Positions 7,527-17,022 are shown, numbered from the stretch's first letter. The stretch: DNA of 64,000 nt from Rhodosalinus sp041365695 (GCF_041365695.1 NZ_JBGFSJ010000005.1:310001-374000); one strand, 5' to 3'. The notes: a model not told the origin generated them from the sequence alone. Numbers and translations: made by a program.

Positions 7527-9101
7527 TCAGCGGAAGAGCGCGAGCAGCTGCTGCGGCGCCTGGTTGGCGATCGACAGCGACTGCGTGGCGAGCTGCTGCT
7601 GAACCTGCAGCGCCTGGAGGCGGGCCGAGGCCTCCTCCATGTCGGCGTCGACGAGCGCGCCGATGCCGGACTTCAGCGAGTCGGTCAGCTTGCTGACGAA
7701 GTCGCTCTGGGTCTCGACCCGACCCTGCACCGAGCCGAATTCCGCCGCCGAGTCGATCGAGCGCTGGATAAGCGTCTCGATGTTCGAGAGCGCCGCCTCG
7801 GCGCCGTCCTTGGTGGAAACATTGATGCCGTCGAGGCCGACGAGACCACCAGAGGCTTGCCCGCCTGCGCCATCATCCACCGTAAGCGCGACGGTCGAGG
7901 CATTGTCGTTGTCGATCTGGATAGTCGGCGGCGACGAGATAACGTCGTCGGAAAGGTTCACCTTCACCGAAATGCCGTCGATCTGTCCCGCGTCGATCAC
8001 GCGCTTGAGGCCCTGAGCGACGTCGTTCAATGTATCTCCTGCACGCGCGACGTAGTCGAATGTCTTTCCGTCCAGGGCGATCCGGAACCCATCGCCTTCG
8101 TTGACCACGCCTCCGGTATTTCCAGCGCCGCCAAGGGAAATGGTCTCTGCGCGGGCGACAAGGGTCGCGGGGGCGTCAGCGGCAGCCGCCGGTTGCGGAC
8201 CACCCGCGTCAGGGTCCACGGTGAAGGTGGTTGCCCCAGTCGAAGAACCCTGGATCGTGATCGATTCGAACTTGTTGGTCGAGGAGATCGTGACCTCTCC
8301 GGCACCCGTCACCGATGTGGTAACGCCTTCGACACCGAGATTGGCGAGCCCCGCTGCAAGAATGTCGTCGAAATCGGCAACGGCGATCGCGATACCCGTG
8401 TTGTTGGTATATGTGAATTGCTGGTCCGCAAAGTTCACCGTCACCGTGTCGCCGTTCGCCACCTCTGTGGCGATAGTGATCGTGGCATCGTTCGCGACAT
8501 TGCTGAGCGTTGCGCCGGCGCCCACGGTGTATGTGCCGTCATCAGCCACTGTTCCGATCCGGTTAATGGCGTTTGCCGTCTCCACAGTCCCGGACTTTGT
8601 GGTCAGATCCTGACCGCGGAACTCGATCGACGCGCTCTTGACGTTGCCCTGGCCGTCGCGGTCGAGCGAGGAGAGGATGCTGGTGAGGTCGGAGTTGTTG
8701 ACGATGTTCTTGCCGTTGAACTGCGCCGCCCCCACAACCGACTTGATCTGGTTCGTCAGTGCCTCGATGTCGGTCTGGATCTTCGCACGATCGACGTTCT
8801 CTTCCTGGGCGGCGACGATCTTGCCCTTGATCTGGGTCAGCAGGTCGGTCGTGGCCTCGGCAGCCTTCTTGCCGACGGCGAGCGTCGATTCGCCCAGCGC
8901 GAGGCTGTCCGAGATCGCCTTGAATCCCTGAACGTCGGATTCCATCACCTTGGAGATCGCCCAGACGGCGGCGTTGTCGCTGGCCGAGGCCACGGACTTG
9001 CCCGTCGAGATCTCTCCCTGCGTCTTCGCGAGGTTGTTGTTCACGGCCTTGAGGGTCTGCAGCGCGACCATGGCGCTGTTGTTGGTCAGGATGCTGGACA
9101 T
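7527..9101 (-). CDS. fliC: Flagellin
   Basis: This is the main filament subunit. I start it at MSSILTNNSAMVALQTLKAV (524 residues), with an AAGGAAA ribosome site just upstream. The D0/D1 N-terminus (about 1-165) and C-terminus (about 425-524, ending in SIANQAPQQLLALFR) are well conserved. The middle (about 190-420) is a long, Thr/Asp-rich beta-type insert, so the protein is longer than the roughly 280-400 residues common in this group. The insert contains two related modules (about 215-280 and 335-398) of the pattern GDxxxIxxxxxxFxY...GIxGVxxSV. The upstream leader can form two hairpins, which may be sites of FlbT/FlaF control. Confidence 0.96.
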   Translation of the reverse strand: MSSILTNNSAMVALQTLKAVNNNLAKTQGEISTGKSVASASDNAAVWAISKVMESDVQGFKAISDSLALGESTLAVGKKAAEATTDLLTQIKGKIVAAQEENVDRAKIQTDIEALTNQIKSVVGAAQFNGKNIVNNSDLTSILSSLDRDGQGNVKSASIEFRGQDLTTKSGTVETANAINRIGTVADDGTYTVGAGATLSNVANDATITIATEVANGDTVTVNFADQQFTYTNNTGIAIAVADFDDILAAGLANLGVEGVTTSVTGAGEVTISSTNKFESITIQGSSTGATTFTVDPDAGGPQPAAAADAPATLVARAETISLGGAGNTGGVVNEGDGFRIALDGKTFDYVARAGDTLNDVAQGLKRVIDAGQIDGISVKVNLSDDVISSPPTIQIDNDNASTVALTVDDGAGGQASGGLVGLDGINVSTKDGAEAALSNIETLIQRSIDSAAEFGSVQGRVETQSDFVSKLTDSLKSGIGALVDADMEEASARLQALQVQQQLATQSLSIANQAPQQLLALFR

Positions 9102-9125
9102 GGGGTTTCCTTGTCTTTCCGGTTC

Positions 9126-9165
9126 GGCGCTTTGCGCCTGTTGCAGGGGCCCGGGGATGCCGGGC
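9126..9165 (-). promoter_or_regulatory. Paired hairpins in the flagellin leader
   Basis: Two small inverted repeats precede the flagellin start. One is GGCGC-AAA-GCGCC (9126-9138), 24 bases before the ATG. The other is GCCCGG / CCGGGC with a five-base loop (9149-9165). In Caulobacter a stem-loop in the fljK leader is the target of FlbT. Assigning that role here is an inference. Confidence 0.4.
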
Positions 9166-9294
9166 GTCACAAAGTCGTTCTGACGGGTGCGGCCCGAACT
9201 TGCGGCCGCGCCACCCTTGCGGATGCGGTCTTGATGGTGGGGGGTGGTGTCCTAACGGAGCGTGAAGCCGTCCCGGCCCGCTACGGCGGATTTG

Positions 9295-9317
9295 AGGAAA
9301 ACTGTGTGCGTTTTCCT
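9295..9317 (-). terminator. Hairpin after the FlgN-like gene
   Basis: A perfect 8-bp stem AGGAAAAC / GTTTTCCT with a seven-base loop begins 8 bases after the flgN-like stop. The GTTTTCCT arm is AT-richer than its surroundings. It probably ends the flgJ-flgN transcript before the flagellin promoter region. Confidence 0.6.
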
Positions 9318-9324
9318 GCCGGCG

Positions 9325-9672
9325 TCAGCTCCGCTTCTCGAGGCGGGGCGCGGCGGCCTGCCGGATGTTGCGCCGCTGGCCCCGGGGGTCGTAGGTCGCG
9401 AGCGCCTCGCGCACCTCGCGCATCGCGGCGAGGCGTTCGGCCACGGACCGTATCCCGGCAAGCGCGGCATCGAGCAGGGCGGCGTTGCGTTCCAGCCGGC
9501 TGCGCAGGGCGGCAAGCGTGGCGGGATCGGCGTCCTGCCCCTGAAGGCGGCCGGCGAGCGCCTCCTTGCGGTCGGCAAGGGTGGCGAAGCGGCCGATATC
9601 GCCCGCCAGCAGTGCCTGGCGCTCTTCTTCCAGCAACGCCTCCAGGGCGGTCACGGCGGGGTCAGGCGTCAT
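9325..9672 (-). CDS. FlgN-like flagellar chaperone
   Basis: This is a small all-helical protein of 115 residues (MTPDPAVTALEALLEEERQA...). The LLEEERQALLAGDIGRFATL region resembles the start of FlgN, the export chaperone for hook-filament junction proteins. The rest is a long predicted coiled helix rich in Ala, Arg and Leu. The start overlaps the end of the preceding rod-binding gene by 11 bases. FlgN sequences are poorly conserved, so the call rests on length, helical make-up, the N-terminal pattern and the flagellar context. Confidence 0.7.
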   Translation of the reverse strand: MTPDPAVTALEALLEEERQALLAGDIGRFATLADRKEALAGRLQGQDADPATLAALRSRLERNAALLDAALAGIRSVAERLAAMREVREALATYDPRGQRRNIRQAAAPRLEKRS

Positions 9673-9952
9673 CGCCGCGCGCCGCCAGCGCGTGGAAGAT
9701 GTGTTCGGCCAGCCCGATGCCGCCCGCCTCTGCCATGGCGCGGGCCTGCATGTCGCGCAGGAAGGAGGCGAATTGCGTCTCGCCCGCGCCGCCCCCGAAC
9801 GCATCGGGCGTGCGCCCGACCCCGGCGCTCTTGAGCATCTGCGACAGGAACGCGGTCTCGAGCGCGACGGCGGCCTCGCGCGCGGGATGATCCCTCGCGA
9901 CAGGGTCGGGGCGCGGGGCCGGCGTGGCGGGCGCGGGGGCGGACGGGATCAT
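9662..9952 (-). CDS. FlgJ-like rod-binding protein (no muramidase domain)
   Basis: The 96-residue product corresponds to the N-terminal rod-capping domain of FlgJ. The pattern AREAAVALETAFLSQMLKSA and ETQFASFLRDMQARAMAEAG with GIGLAEHIFHAL is typical of the family. The peptidoglycan hydrolase half is absent, as is usual in alphaproteobacteria, where a separate lytic enzyme does that job. The start at MIPSAPAPATPAP is supported by GGAG 8 bases upstream. The gene is divergent from fliK. Confidence 0.85.
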   Translation of the reverse strand: MIPSAPAPATPAPRPDPVARDHPAREAAVALETAFLSQMLKSAGVGRTPDAFGGGAGETQFASFLRDMQARAMAEAGGIGLAEHIFHALAARGDDA

Positions 9953-10065
9953 GGCGGTCACTCCAATTGCGCGGGTTTTCCCGACCATGCCTCCCGCGCG
10001 GTAAAGAAGCGGTAACCCGCGTGGCGGAATGTGAGGCTCACGCAGAACGCGCCGGGGAGCTTCCG

Positions 10066-11451
10066 ATGATACCGATGAATTCGACCTTGCCCGAGTCGCC
10101 ATCGGCCGCACCGCAGGGCGCGGGCCCGCGGGCGGGTCGCCCGGAAACGGGCGCCGAGCACCCGGTCGCCCCTGGCGGAAAGGCGACCGCAGGCAGGGGG
10201 GCGTTTGCGGAAATCCTTCGGCGCATGGACGCGGAAAGCTGGCCGGGGGCGGCGCGATCCGCCGACGGGTCGGCAGGGAATGCGCCCGCGCGGGGCGAGG
10301 ATATGGAAGAAGAGCAGGGCACCTCCGAAGGCCAGCTTGCCGACGTTGCGCCCGTGCCCGTCGAGGACACGGAGGACCCGTCCGCGGCGCTATCCGTACC
10401 CGGACCGCCGGTGGTGGAAATGTCCGAGGATGCGCGCGGCGGCGTCATGCAGGAAGGCCCCGCGGCCGTCGGGGCCGGGTCTGTACCCGGAGAACAGCGG
10501 GATGGAATGGCCGCGCTGGCGGCCAACGCCGGGCCGGCTTCGCCCGACGCCACGCGCCCGGCCGGCGACGGGCCGGCGAAGGCAAGACCCGAAGGTTTCG
10601 CCGCGACCGCCGCCGACCCAAGGATAAACGGGCTGCCGCCCGGGTCCGGACGAAACGATCCGACCAACCCGCGCGCGCTGACCGGGCAGCGGGAAGAAGC
10701 TGCGCCGCAGCGAAGCGGGCTGCAGGCGGACGCGGCGGCGGAGGCTCCGCAAAGGCACCCCGGCATGACCGCGCCGCAGGAGCTGCGCGCGTCCCGTCTC
10801 ACACATACCGACCCGATGTCCGCGCCATCCGCGACGGAACCGGGCCGGGGGATGGCTGTGTCCAACGCACCGGCTGCGCCCGTCGTCCCGCCCGGTGCCG
10901 TCCCCGCGCCACCACCCCCGGGCGGACATTCGTCGCTGCAGGTGGTCGGGCACGTCGCCGGAGAGGAAATGGCCGATCGCGGCACGGCGCCCCTTTCCGG
11001 CCTCGACGTGAGGACCGCTGCGCCGCACCCGTCCGGCCAGGCCGCGCCCCCGCGCGCGGAGGCCGCCGCCGTGCTTCGCCAGTTGGCCGAGGCGCTCTCC
11101 GGGGCGCCTGTTCCGGGCTCTGTGGAAGTGTCGCTCAACCCCCCCGAGCTCGGGCGGGTGCGCCTCAGCTTCGCACCGTCGGATGCGGGGATCGCGGTGC
11201 TGATACAGGCCGAACGTCCCGAAACGCTGGACCTCATGCGCCGACACGCCGACCAGCTCGCGCAGGAATTCCGTGCGATGGGCTACGGGTCGACCTCTTT
11301 CGCCTTCGGGCAGGATACCGGCGCACCCCCCCGCAGGCCGGAGGACATCGCCGGTGCGTCCGGCGCACCCCCGGCCGAGGAGATGGCCCCGCCCGCCACG
11401 CAGGAGGCACCCCGGCGCGGCGTTCTCGCCGGGCTGGACCTCAGGCTCTGA
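10066..11451 (+). CDS. fliK: Flagellar hook-length control protein FliK
   Basis: FliK is the secreted ruler that sets hook length and switches export specificity. The 461-residue protein has a long, low-complexity Pro/Ala/Gly/Glu-rich N-terminal part (about 1-350), as is normal for FliK. It is followed by the conserved C-terminal Flg_hook domain: SVEVSLNPPELGRVRLSFAP, then ERPETLDLMRRHADQLAQEF. The start MIPMNSTLPES is preceded by GGGGAG at 10053-10058. flgD follows 22 bases later, giving a fliK-flgD pair. Confidence 0.93.
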   Translation: MIPMNSTLPESPSAAPQGAGPRAGRPETGAEHPVAPGGKATAGRGAFAEILRRMDAESWPGAARSADGSAGNAPARGEDMEEEQGTSEGQLADVAPVPVEDTEDPSAALSVPGPPVVEMSEDARGGVMQEGPAAVGAGSVPGEQRDGMAALAANAGPASPDATRPAGDGPAKARPEGFAATAADPRINGLPPGSGRNDPTNPRALTGQREEAAPQRSGLQADAAAEAPQRHPGMTAPQELRASRLTHTDPMSAPSATEPGRGMAVSNAPAAPVVPPGAVPAPPPPGGHSSLQVVGHVAGEEMADRGTAPLSGLDVRTAAPHPSGQAAPPRAEAAAVLRQLAEALSGAPVPGSVEVSLNPPELGRVRLSFAPSDAGIAVLIQAERPETLDLMRRHADQLAQEFRAMGYGSTSFAFGQDTGAPPRRPEDIAGASGAPPAEEMAPPATQEAPRRGVLAGLDLRL

Positions 11452-11473
11452 TCACCCATCACGGAGATGTCCC

Positions 11474-12136
11474 ATGCAGACCAGCCCTGTTCCCCCGCCC
11501 GCCTTCGCCGCCGGACCGGACCGTGCCACGGCCCGTACGGAGGCCGGCCGCGGTGCGCTGTCCTCGGATTTCGAGACCTTCCTGCGCATGCTGACGGTGC
11601 AGATGCAGAACCAGGACCCCCTGAACCCGATCGAAAGCACCGATTTCGCGGTGCAGCTCGCCACCTTCTCGACCGTGGAGCAGCAGGTACTCACCAATGA
11701 TCTTCTGGCCCAGATGCAGACGCCGCTTGCCGAGTTCGCCAACTGGGTGGGTCGTGAGGTGCTGACCACCGCGCCGGTAGCGTTCGATGGCGCGCCGGTG
11801 ACGCTGCGACTGGAACCAGGTCGCGCGGCCGAGGACACCGCGCTCGTGGTGCGTGACGCCGAAGGCCGCGCGGTTCTGAGTCAGCCGGTGCCGGCGGACG
11901 CGGAAACGGTGGAATGGGCTGGTGTCGGCCCGGCCGGTGTGCCGCTGCCGCACGGCCGCTACAGTTTCACCCTGGAGAGCGCGAGCGCTGGCCCCGGGGC
12001 CGACAGCCGCCCGGTTCCGGCCTTCCAGACGGTACGCGAGGTGCGGGTCGGGCCGCAGGGCGCGCCGGTCATCGGTCTGGCCAGTGGCGAAGAGGTGCCG
12101 GCGGGGGACGTCCTCGCCCTGCGAGAATCGCGGTAA
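11474..12136 (+). CDS. flgD: Flagellar hook assembly protein FlgD
   Basis: FlgD is the hook cap that guides FlgE polymerisation. At 220 residues it has the expected length. The N-terminal signature is SDFETFLRMLTVQMQNQDPL followed by NPIESTDFAVQLATFSTVEQ. The C-terminal half holds the FlgD Ig-like/tudor region (WAGVGPAGVPLPHGRYSFTL). The ribosome site ACGGAG precedes the ATG by 8 bases. The hook gene flgE is not in the window. Confidence 0.96.
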   Translation: MQTSPVPPPAFAAGPDRATARTEAGRGALSSDFETFLRMLTVQMQNQDPLNPIESTDFAVQLATFSTVEQQVLTNDLLAQMQTPLAEFANWVGREVLTTAPVAFDGAPVTLRLEPGRAAEDTALVVRDAEGRAVLSQPVPADAETVEWAGVGPAGVPLPHGRYSFTLESASAGPGADSRPVPAFQTVREVRVGPQGAPVIGLASGEEVPAGDVLALRESR

Positions 12137-12573
12137 CGCCGATGGGACGGAGGGCATGACCCGGCGGCTCCCGATGCTGGATGATCCCCTGCCCGACATG
12201 CGGAACCGAACGCAGCGGATGATTGGAGCGGCGATGAAGGACGCGGCGCGATCCCTTTAGTGTGGCGAGACAGGGCATCGCTTCCGATCTCCGCCGCCTC
12301 GCGCGCGGGCGCGATTCCAGCTGCGGCGGTCCACGCCGCGCGGGTCTCGACCCCGGAACGGGACGTCGATGCCTTTTTCGGCGAAGGGCCGCTTGCGCGA
12401 AGTCTCGGCGCCGCTTCGGTCGCCTGGGGCGAACTTCCTCATTCGCCTCGCGGTGTCGGCTGGCCACGATGCCGGACGCAGCACCTTCCCGGGAGGTGAC
12501 CGCGGCGGCTCATCGGACGGCCCCGGCAGGTCACCTGGCGCAAGACTCCGGCCGACCGAACACGACGGCGCCC
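12137..12573. other. 437-base stretch without a recognised gene (flgD-ubiB)
   Basis: The space between the 3' ends of flgD and ubiB holds no recognisable gene. The only candidate is a 34-codon plus-strand reading frame at 12156-12260 (MTRRLPMLDDPLPDMRNRTQ...) preceded by GGAGGGC. Its ribosome-site spacing is too short to be convincing. Readings on the minus strand are Arg/Pro-rich and look like GC-rich noise. Confidence 0.5.
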
Positions 12574-14106
12574 TCAGAAAAGCGATCCGGCACCCACTGC
12601 CAGGCTTGCGCCCAGGGCGCCTCCGAAGGCGGCCCAAAGCGCGGGCCGGATCCAGGGCGCGCGTGGCCGGGGCGGCGGCGGGCTGGCCTGCCGGATCAGC
12701 GCCGCTTCCACGAGACCGGGCAGGCGTGGACCGAAGCGTGTCAGAACCTTCGCCGTCCGCGCGAGATCCGATGCCACGGCGCGCGGTCCGATGCTGTTCT
12801 TGATGTAATCCTCGACCACCGGCTGCGCGACCTCCCAGATGTTCATCTGCGGATTGAGCGAGCGTGCGACACCTTCCACCACCACCATCGTGCGCTGCAG
12901 AAGCAGCAGTTCGGTCCGGGTTTCCATGCCGAAGCGCTCCGTCACCTCGAAGAGGTAATTCAGCAGCCGGCCCATGGAGATCCGGGTGGCGTCCATGCCG
13001 AAGATCGGCTCGCCGACCGAGCGCAGCGCCCTGGCAAACTCGTCCACGTCGCGGTCCGCGGGAACGTAGCCGGCCTCGAAATGGACCTCCGCGACGCGCT
13101 TGTAGTCGCGTCGGATGAAACCGAAGAGGATCTCGGCATAGACTCGGCGCGTGTACTCGTCGATCTGCCCCATGATCCCGAAATCATAGGCGATGATATC
13201 GCCGTTCGGCGCGACCTTGAGATTGCCCTGGTGCATGTCGCCGTGGAAGTAGCCGTCGCGCAGCGCGTGGAGCAGGAAAAGCTGCAACACGCGTTCCGAA
13301 AGCGCCTTTCGGTCATGTCCCGCCGCGTCGAGCGCGGCGTTGTCGCCCATCGGAATGCCTTCGGCCCAGCCAAGCGTCATCACGCGCTTGGCCGAAAGCG
13401 GCCAGACCACCTTGGGCGTGCGGAAACCCTTGTCGCCGCGCGTGTTGTCGGTGAACTCGGACGCGGCGGAGCTTTCCAGGCGCAGGTCGAGCTCGCCTTT
13501 CACCACGCCCTCGAAATGGGCGATCACGTCCATCGGCCGAAGCCGGCGCGAGGACGGCGACAGGATCTCGATCATCCGCGCGGCGAGGTAGAAGGCGTCG
13601 ATGTCCCTGCGAAACGCGCTCTCGATCCGGGGACGCAGCACCTTGACGGCTACCGCCTCGCCGTTGACGGCCAGCCGTGCCTTGTGGACCTGCGCGATGG
13701 AGGCCGCGGCGACGGGCGGGCTGAAGTCCATGAAGACGCCATCGGGATCGACGCCCAGCTCGCGCGCGAGCGTCGCCTTGGCCACCTCGATCGGGAAGGG
13801 CGGAAGCTTGTCCTGAAGAACGCGCAGCTGGTCGGCGAGCTCGTCGCCCACCACGTCCGGCCGGGTCGAGAGGACCTGCCCGAACTTGATGTAGGCCGGG
13901 CCCAGCGCGGTGAGCGCACGTGTGGCGGGCGGCATGGCGGGATCGCCCTTATATCCCAGCCATTTGAACGGCCAGCCCAGCGCCCGCGCGGCGGCCCGCA
14001 GCGAGGGCGGCGCGTCGAAGGCGTCGAGCACCACGCGCATCGCGCCGGTGCGTTCCAGCGTGGCGCCGGTGCGGATCAGCCGCCAGATGTTGTGCGGTCC
14101 TCGCAA
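12574..14106 (-). CDS. ubiB: Ubiquinone biosynthesis kinase-like protein UbiB
   Basis: UbiB is a membrane-associated atypical kinase/ATPase of the ABC1/ADCK family needed for ubiquinone synthesis. The 510-residue protein has the diagnostic KxGQ motif (KFGQ, residues 74-77), the Ala-rich nucleotide loop AAAS (about 133-136) and AVKV (152-155). It also has the catalytic HGDMHQGN (288-295) and the metal-binding YDFG (307-310). The C-terminus carries a hydrophobic tail (WIRPALWAAFGGALGASLA) that anchors it in the inner membrane. It starts 3 bases after the ubiE stop, so ubiE-ubiB are cotranscribed. Confidence 0.97.
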   Translation of the reverse strand: MRGPHNIWRLIRTGATLERTGAMRVVLDAFDAPPSLRAAARALGWPFKWLGYKGDPAMPPATRALTALGPAYIKFGQVLSTRPDVVGDELADQLRVLQDKLPPFPIEVAKATLARELGVDPDGVFMDFSPPVAAASIAQVHKARLAVNGEAVAVKVLRPRIESAFRRDIDAFYLAARMIEILSPSSRRLRPMDVIAHFEGVVKGELDLRLESSAASEFTDNTRGDKGFRTPKVVWPLSAKRVMTLGWAEGIPMGDNAALDAAGHDRKALSERVLQLFLLHALRDGYFHGDMHQGNLKVAPNGDIIAYDFGIMGQIDEYTRRVYAEILFGFIRRDYKRVAEVHFEAGYVPADRDVDEFARALRSVGEPIFGMDATRISMGRLLNYLFEVTERFGMETRTELLLLQRTMVVVEGVARSLNPQMNIWEVAQPVVEDYIKNSIGPRAVASDLARTAKVLTRFGPRLPGLVEAALIRQASPPPPRPRAPWIRPALWAAFGGALGASLAVGAGSLF

Positions 14107-14109
14107 GGG

Positions 14110-14874
14110 TCAGAGCTTCCAGCCAGAGTGGAGCGCGGCGACGCCCATGGTCAGGTTGCGGTAGCGGGCCTGCTCGAAGCCCGCGTCGCGGATCATGCCG
14201 AGAAACGTCTCCTGGTCGGGGAAACGACGGATCGATTCCACCAGATACTGGTAGCTCGCGCGGTCCTGCGCCACGACCTGGCCCATGGCGGGGATCACGT
14301 TGAAGGAATAGCGGTCATAGGCCCATTGCAGGGCCGGCGTCGGGATCTGCGAGAACTCGAGCACCATGAGGCGGCCGCCCGGCCGGAGCACGCGGAACGC
14401 CTCGGCGAGGGCGGCCTCGGGCCGCGTGACGTTCCGGATGCCGAAGCTGATCGTGTAGACATCGAAGCTTGCGTCCGGAAACGGCAGCGCCATCGCGTCG
14501 CCCACGATCCAGGCGAGCTGATCCGCCATGCGCTCGGCCTCGGCTCGCTTGCGCCCCGCGATGAGCATGGATTCGGTCAGATCGAGCACGGTGGCGTGCC
14601 CCGCGCCGGCGCGGCGAAGGAAGCGGAAGGCGATGTCGCCGGTGCCTCCGGCCACGTCGAGAAGCCGCTGGCCGGGCCGGGGCGCCAGCCAGTCCATCAT
14701 CGCGTCCTTCCAGAGCCTGTGAACGCCCGCCGACATCAGGTCGTTCATCACGTCGTAGCGGCTGGCAACCGAGGTGAACACGCCCTTGACGCGTCCCGCC
14801 TTTTCGGTCTCGGGCACGGTTTCGTACCCGAAATGCGTCGTGCCCCTGCGGGCGTCTGTCGCGTCGTCGCTCAT
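14110..14874 (-). CDS. ubiE: Demethylmenaquinone/2-polyprenyl-benzoquinol methyltransferase UbiE
   Basis: UbiE is the SAM-dependent C-methyltransferase of ubiquinone synthesis. The 254-residue sequence contains HFGYETVPETEKAGRVKGVF near the start. The class I motif is LLDVAGGTGDIAFRFL (about 71-86). SFDVYTISFGIRNVTRPEAA and LMVLEFSQ follow, all diagnostic for UbiE. It is divergent from mutM, with 85 bases between the two starts. Confidence 0.98.
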   Translation of the reverse strand: MSDDATDARRGTTHFGYETVPETEKAGRVKGVFTSVASRYDVMNDLMSAGVHRLWKDAMMDWLAPRPGQRLLDVAGGTGDIAFRFLRRAGAGHATVLDLTESMLIAGRKRAEAERMADQLAWIVGDAMALPFPDASFDVYTISFGIRNVTRPEAALAEAFRVLRPGGRLMVLEFSQIPTPALQWAYDRYSFNVIPAMGQVVAQDRASYQYLVESIRRFPDQETFLGMIRDAGFEQARYRNLTMGVAALHSGWKL

Positions 14875-14959
14875 GAGCCTTGCCGTCTGCCGTGCAGAGC
14901 CTTCTTATAGGGCGCTTGCGGGGCGCTGCAATCCGCGCCGGCCGCGGGAAGGAGCGCGC

Positions 14960-15811
14960 ATGCCGGAATTGCCCGAAGTCGAGACAGTTCGTCGCGGCCT
15001 TTCGCCCGTGATGGAGGGCGCGCGGATCCTGCGCGCAGCGGTCAACCGGCCCGATCTGCGCTGGCCGTTGCCCGAGCGCATGGCCGAGCGGCTGGCCGGG
15101 GCGCGGGTCCTGCGCCTCGGGCGGCGGTCGAAGTACCTGCTCGCCGATCTCGACACGGGCGAGACCTGGATCATCCATCTCGGCATGTCGGGTCGCCTGC
15201 TCGTCTCCGGCGATGCGCTGGGACGCTTCGTGCACGACCATCCCGCACCGGAGAAGCACGATCACGTGGTGATCGACCTCGAGGGGGGCGCCCGCGTCAC
15301 CTTCAACGACCCGAGGCGCTTCGGCGCGATGGACCTGGTGGCGACGGAACGGCGGCAAACGCACCGCCTGCTTGCAGGGCTGGGACCCGAGCCGCTCGGC
15401 AACGGGTTCGACGAGGACTATCTGGTGGCGCGCCTCGCCGGGCGGGACACGCCCGTGAAGGCGGCGCTTCTCGACCAGAGGCTCGTCGCGGGGCTCGGCA
15501 ACATCTATGTCTGCGAGGCGCTCTTTCGCGCCGGCGTCTCGCCCCTGCGCAAGGCCGGGCGCCTGTCCTCGCGGCGCGCCGCGGCGCTCGTGCCGGCGAT
15601 CCGGGCGGTGCTCGCCGACGCGATCGAGGCCGGTGGCTCCAGCCTGCGCGACTATCGCCGCGCGGACGGCGAACTCGGGTATTTCCAGCACGCCTTCGAC
15701 GTCTATGGCCGGGAGGGCGCGCCCTGCCGGCGGCCCGGCTGCACCGGAACGGTGCGCCGCAAGGTCCAGTCGGGGCGCTCTTCGTTCTACTGCATCTCTT
15801 GCCAAAGATAG
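14960..15811 (+). CDS. mutM: Formamidopyrimidine-DNA glycosylase MutM (Fpg)
   Basis: MutM removes 8-oxoguanine and formamidopyrimidines and nicks the resulting abasic site. The 283-residue protein starts MPELPEVETVRRGL with the catalytic Pro/Glu N-terminus (the Met is removed). It also has HLGMSGRL, GLGNIYVCEALFRAGVSP, and the C-terminal zinc finger CRRPGC...FYCISCQR. The start at 14960 is set by the invariant PELPEVE and by a GGAAGGAG ribosome site. Longer in-frame readings would overlap ubiE. Confidence 0.98.
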   Translation: MPELPEVETVRRGLSPVMEGARILRAAVNRPDLRWPLPERMAERLAGARVLRLGRRSKYLLADLDTGETWIIHLGMSGRLLVSGDALGRFVHDHPAPEKHDHVVIDLEGGARVTFNDPRRFGAMDLVATERRQTHRLLAGLGPEPLGNGFDEDYLVARLAGRDTPVKAALLDQRLVAGLGNIYVCEALFRAGVSPLRKAGRLSSRRAAALVPAIRAVLADAIEAGGSSLRDYRRADGELGYFQHAFDVYGREGAPCRRPGCTGTVRRKVQSGRSSFYCISCQR

Positions 15812-15873
15812 CTTGAATGGACGTGCCAGAATGCTAAGGCAGGCATCTGACCGAAACGAACGGAGCCGGCTGC

Positions 15874-16650
<777 letters not shown>

Positions 16651-16659
16651 GCCGGGCGG

Positions 16660-16688
16660 TTGACTTGCCCGCGACTCGCGTCTAAGAG
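16660..16688 (+). promoter_or_regulatory. Sigma-70 promoter of rpsT
   Basis: TTGACT (16660-16665), a 17-base spacer and TAAGAG (16683-16688) lie 46 bases before the rpsT start. This is a good housekeeping promoter match for this group. Confidence 0.7.
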
Positions 16689-16733
16689 CGCGGCTTCAGA
16701 CATTCCACCCCAGACGAATGGGACGAAAAGACA

Positions 16734-16997
16734 ATGGCAAACACGCCTCAGGCCAAGAAGCGCGCCCTTCAGAACGAGCGTCGCTACGCCGTGAACAAGG
16801 CGCGCCGGTCGCGCATCCGCACCTTCCTGCGCAAGGTCGAGGAAGCCATCGCCTCGGGCGACAAGGATGCCGCGGCCGCCGCACTTCGCGCCGCCCAGCC
16901 GCAACTGATGCGCGGCGTGACGAAGGGCGTGTTGCACAAGAACACCGCTGCCCGGAAGATGTCGCGCCTGTCCGCCCGTGTGAAAGCGATCGGCTAA
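16734..16997 (+). CDS. rpsT: 30S ribosomal protein S20
   Basis: S20 binds the 16S rRNA and helps assemble the small subunit. The 87-residue basic, helical protein starts MANTPQAKKRALQNERRYAV and ends GVLHKNTAARKMSRLSARVK, the S20 hallmark. It has its own promoter and a strong terminator, and precedes dnaA as in many alphaproteobacteria. Confidence 0.99.
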   Translation: MANTPQAKKRALQNERRYAVNKARRSRIRTFLRKVEEAIASGDKDAAAAALRAAQPQLMRGVTKGVLHKNTAARKMSRLSARVKAIG

Positions 16998-17022
16998 CCC
17001 CTTTTCCAGACGGTAAAGTTTA

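Noticed and set aside
12262..14910. An 882-codon plus-strand frame across ubiB and ubiE
   Set aside because: It is antisense to two well-supported genes and has a His/Arg-rich composition without domains.
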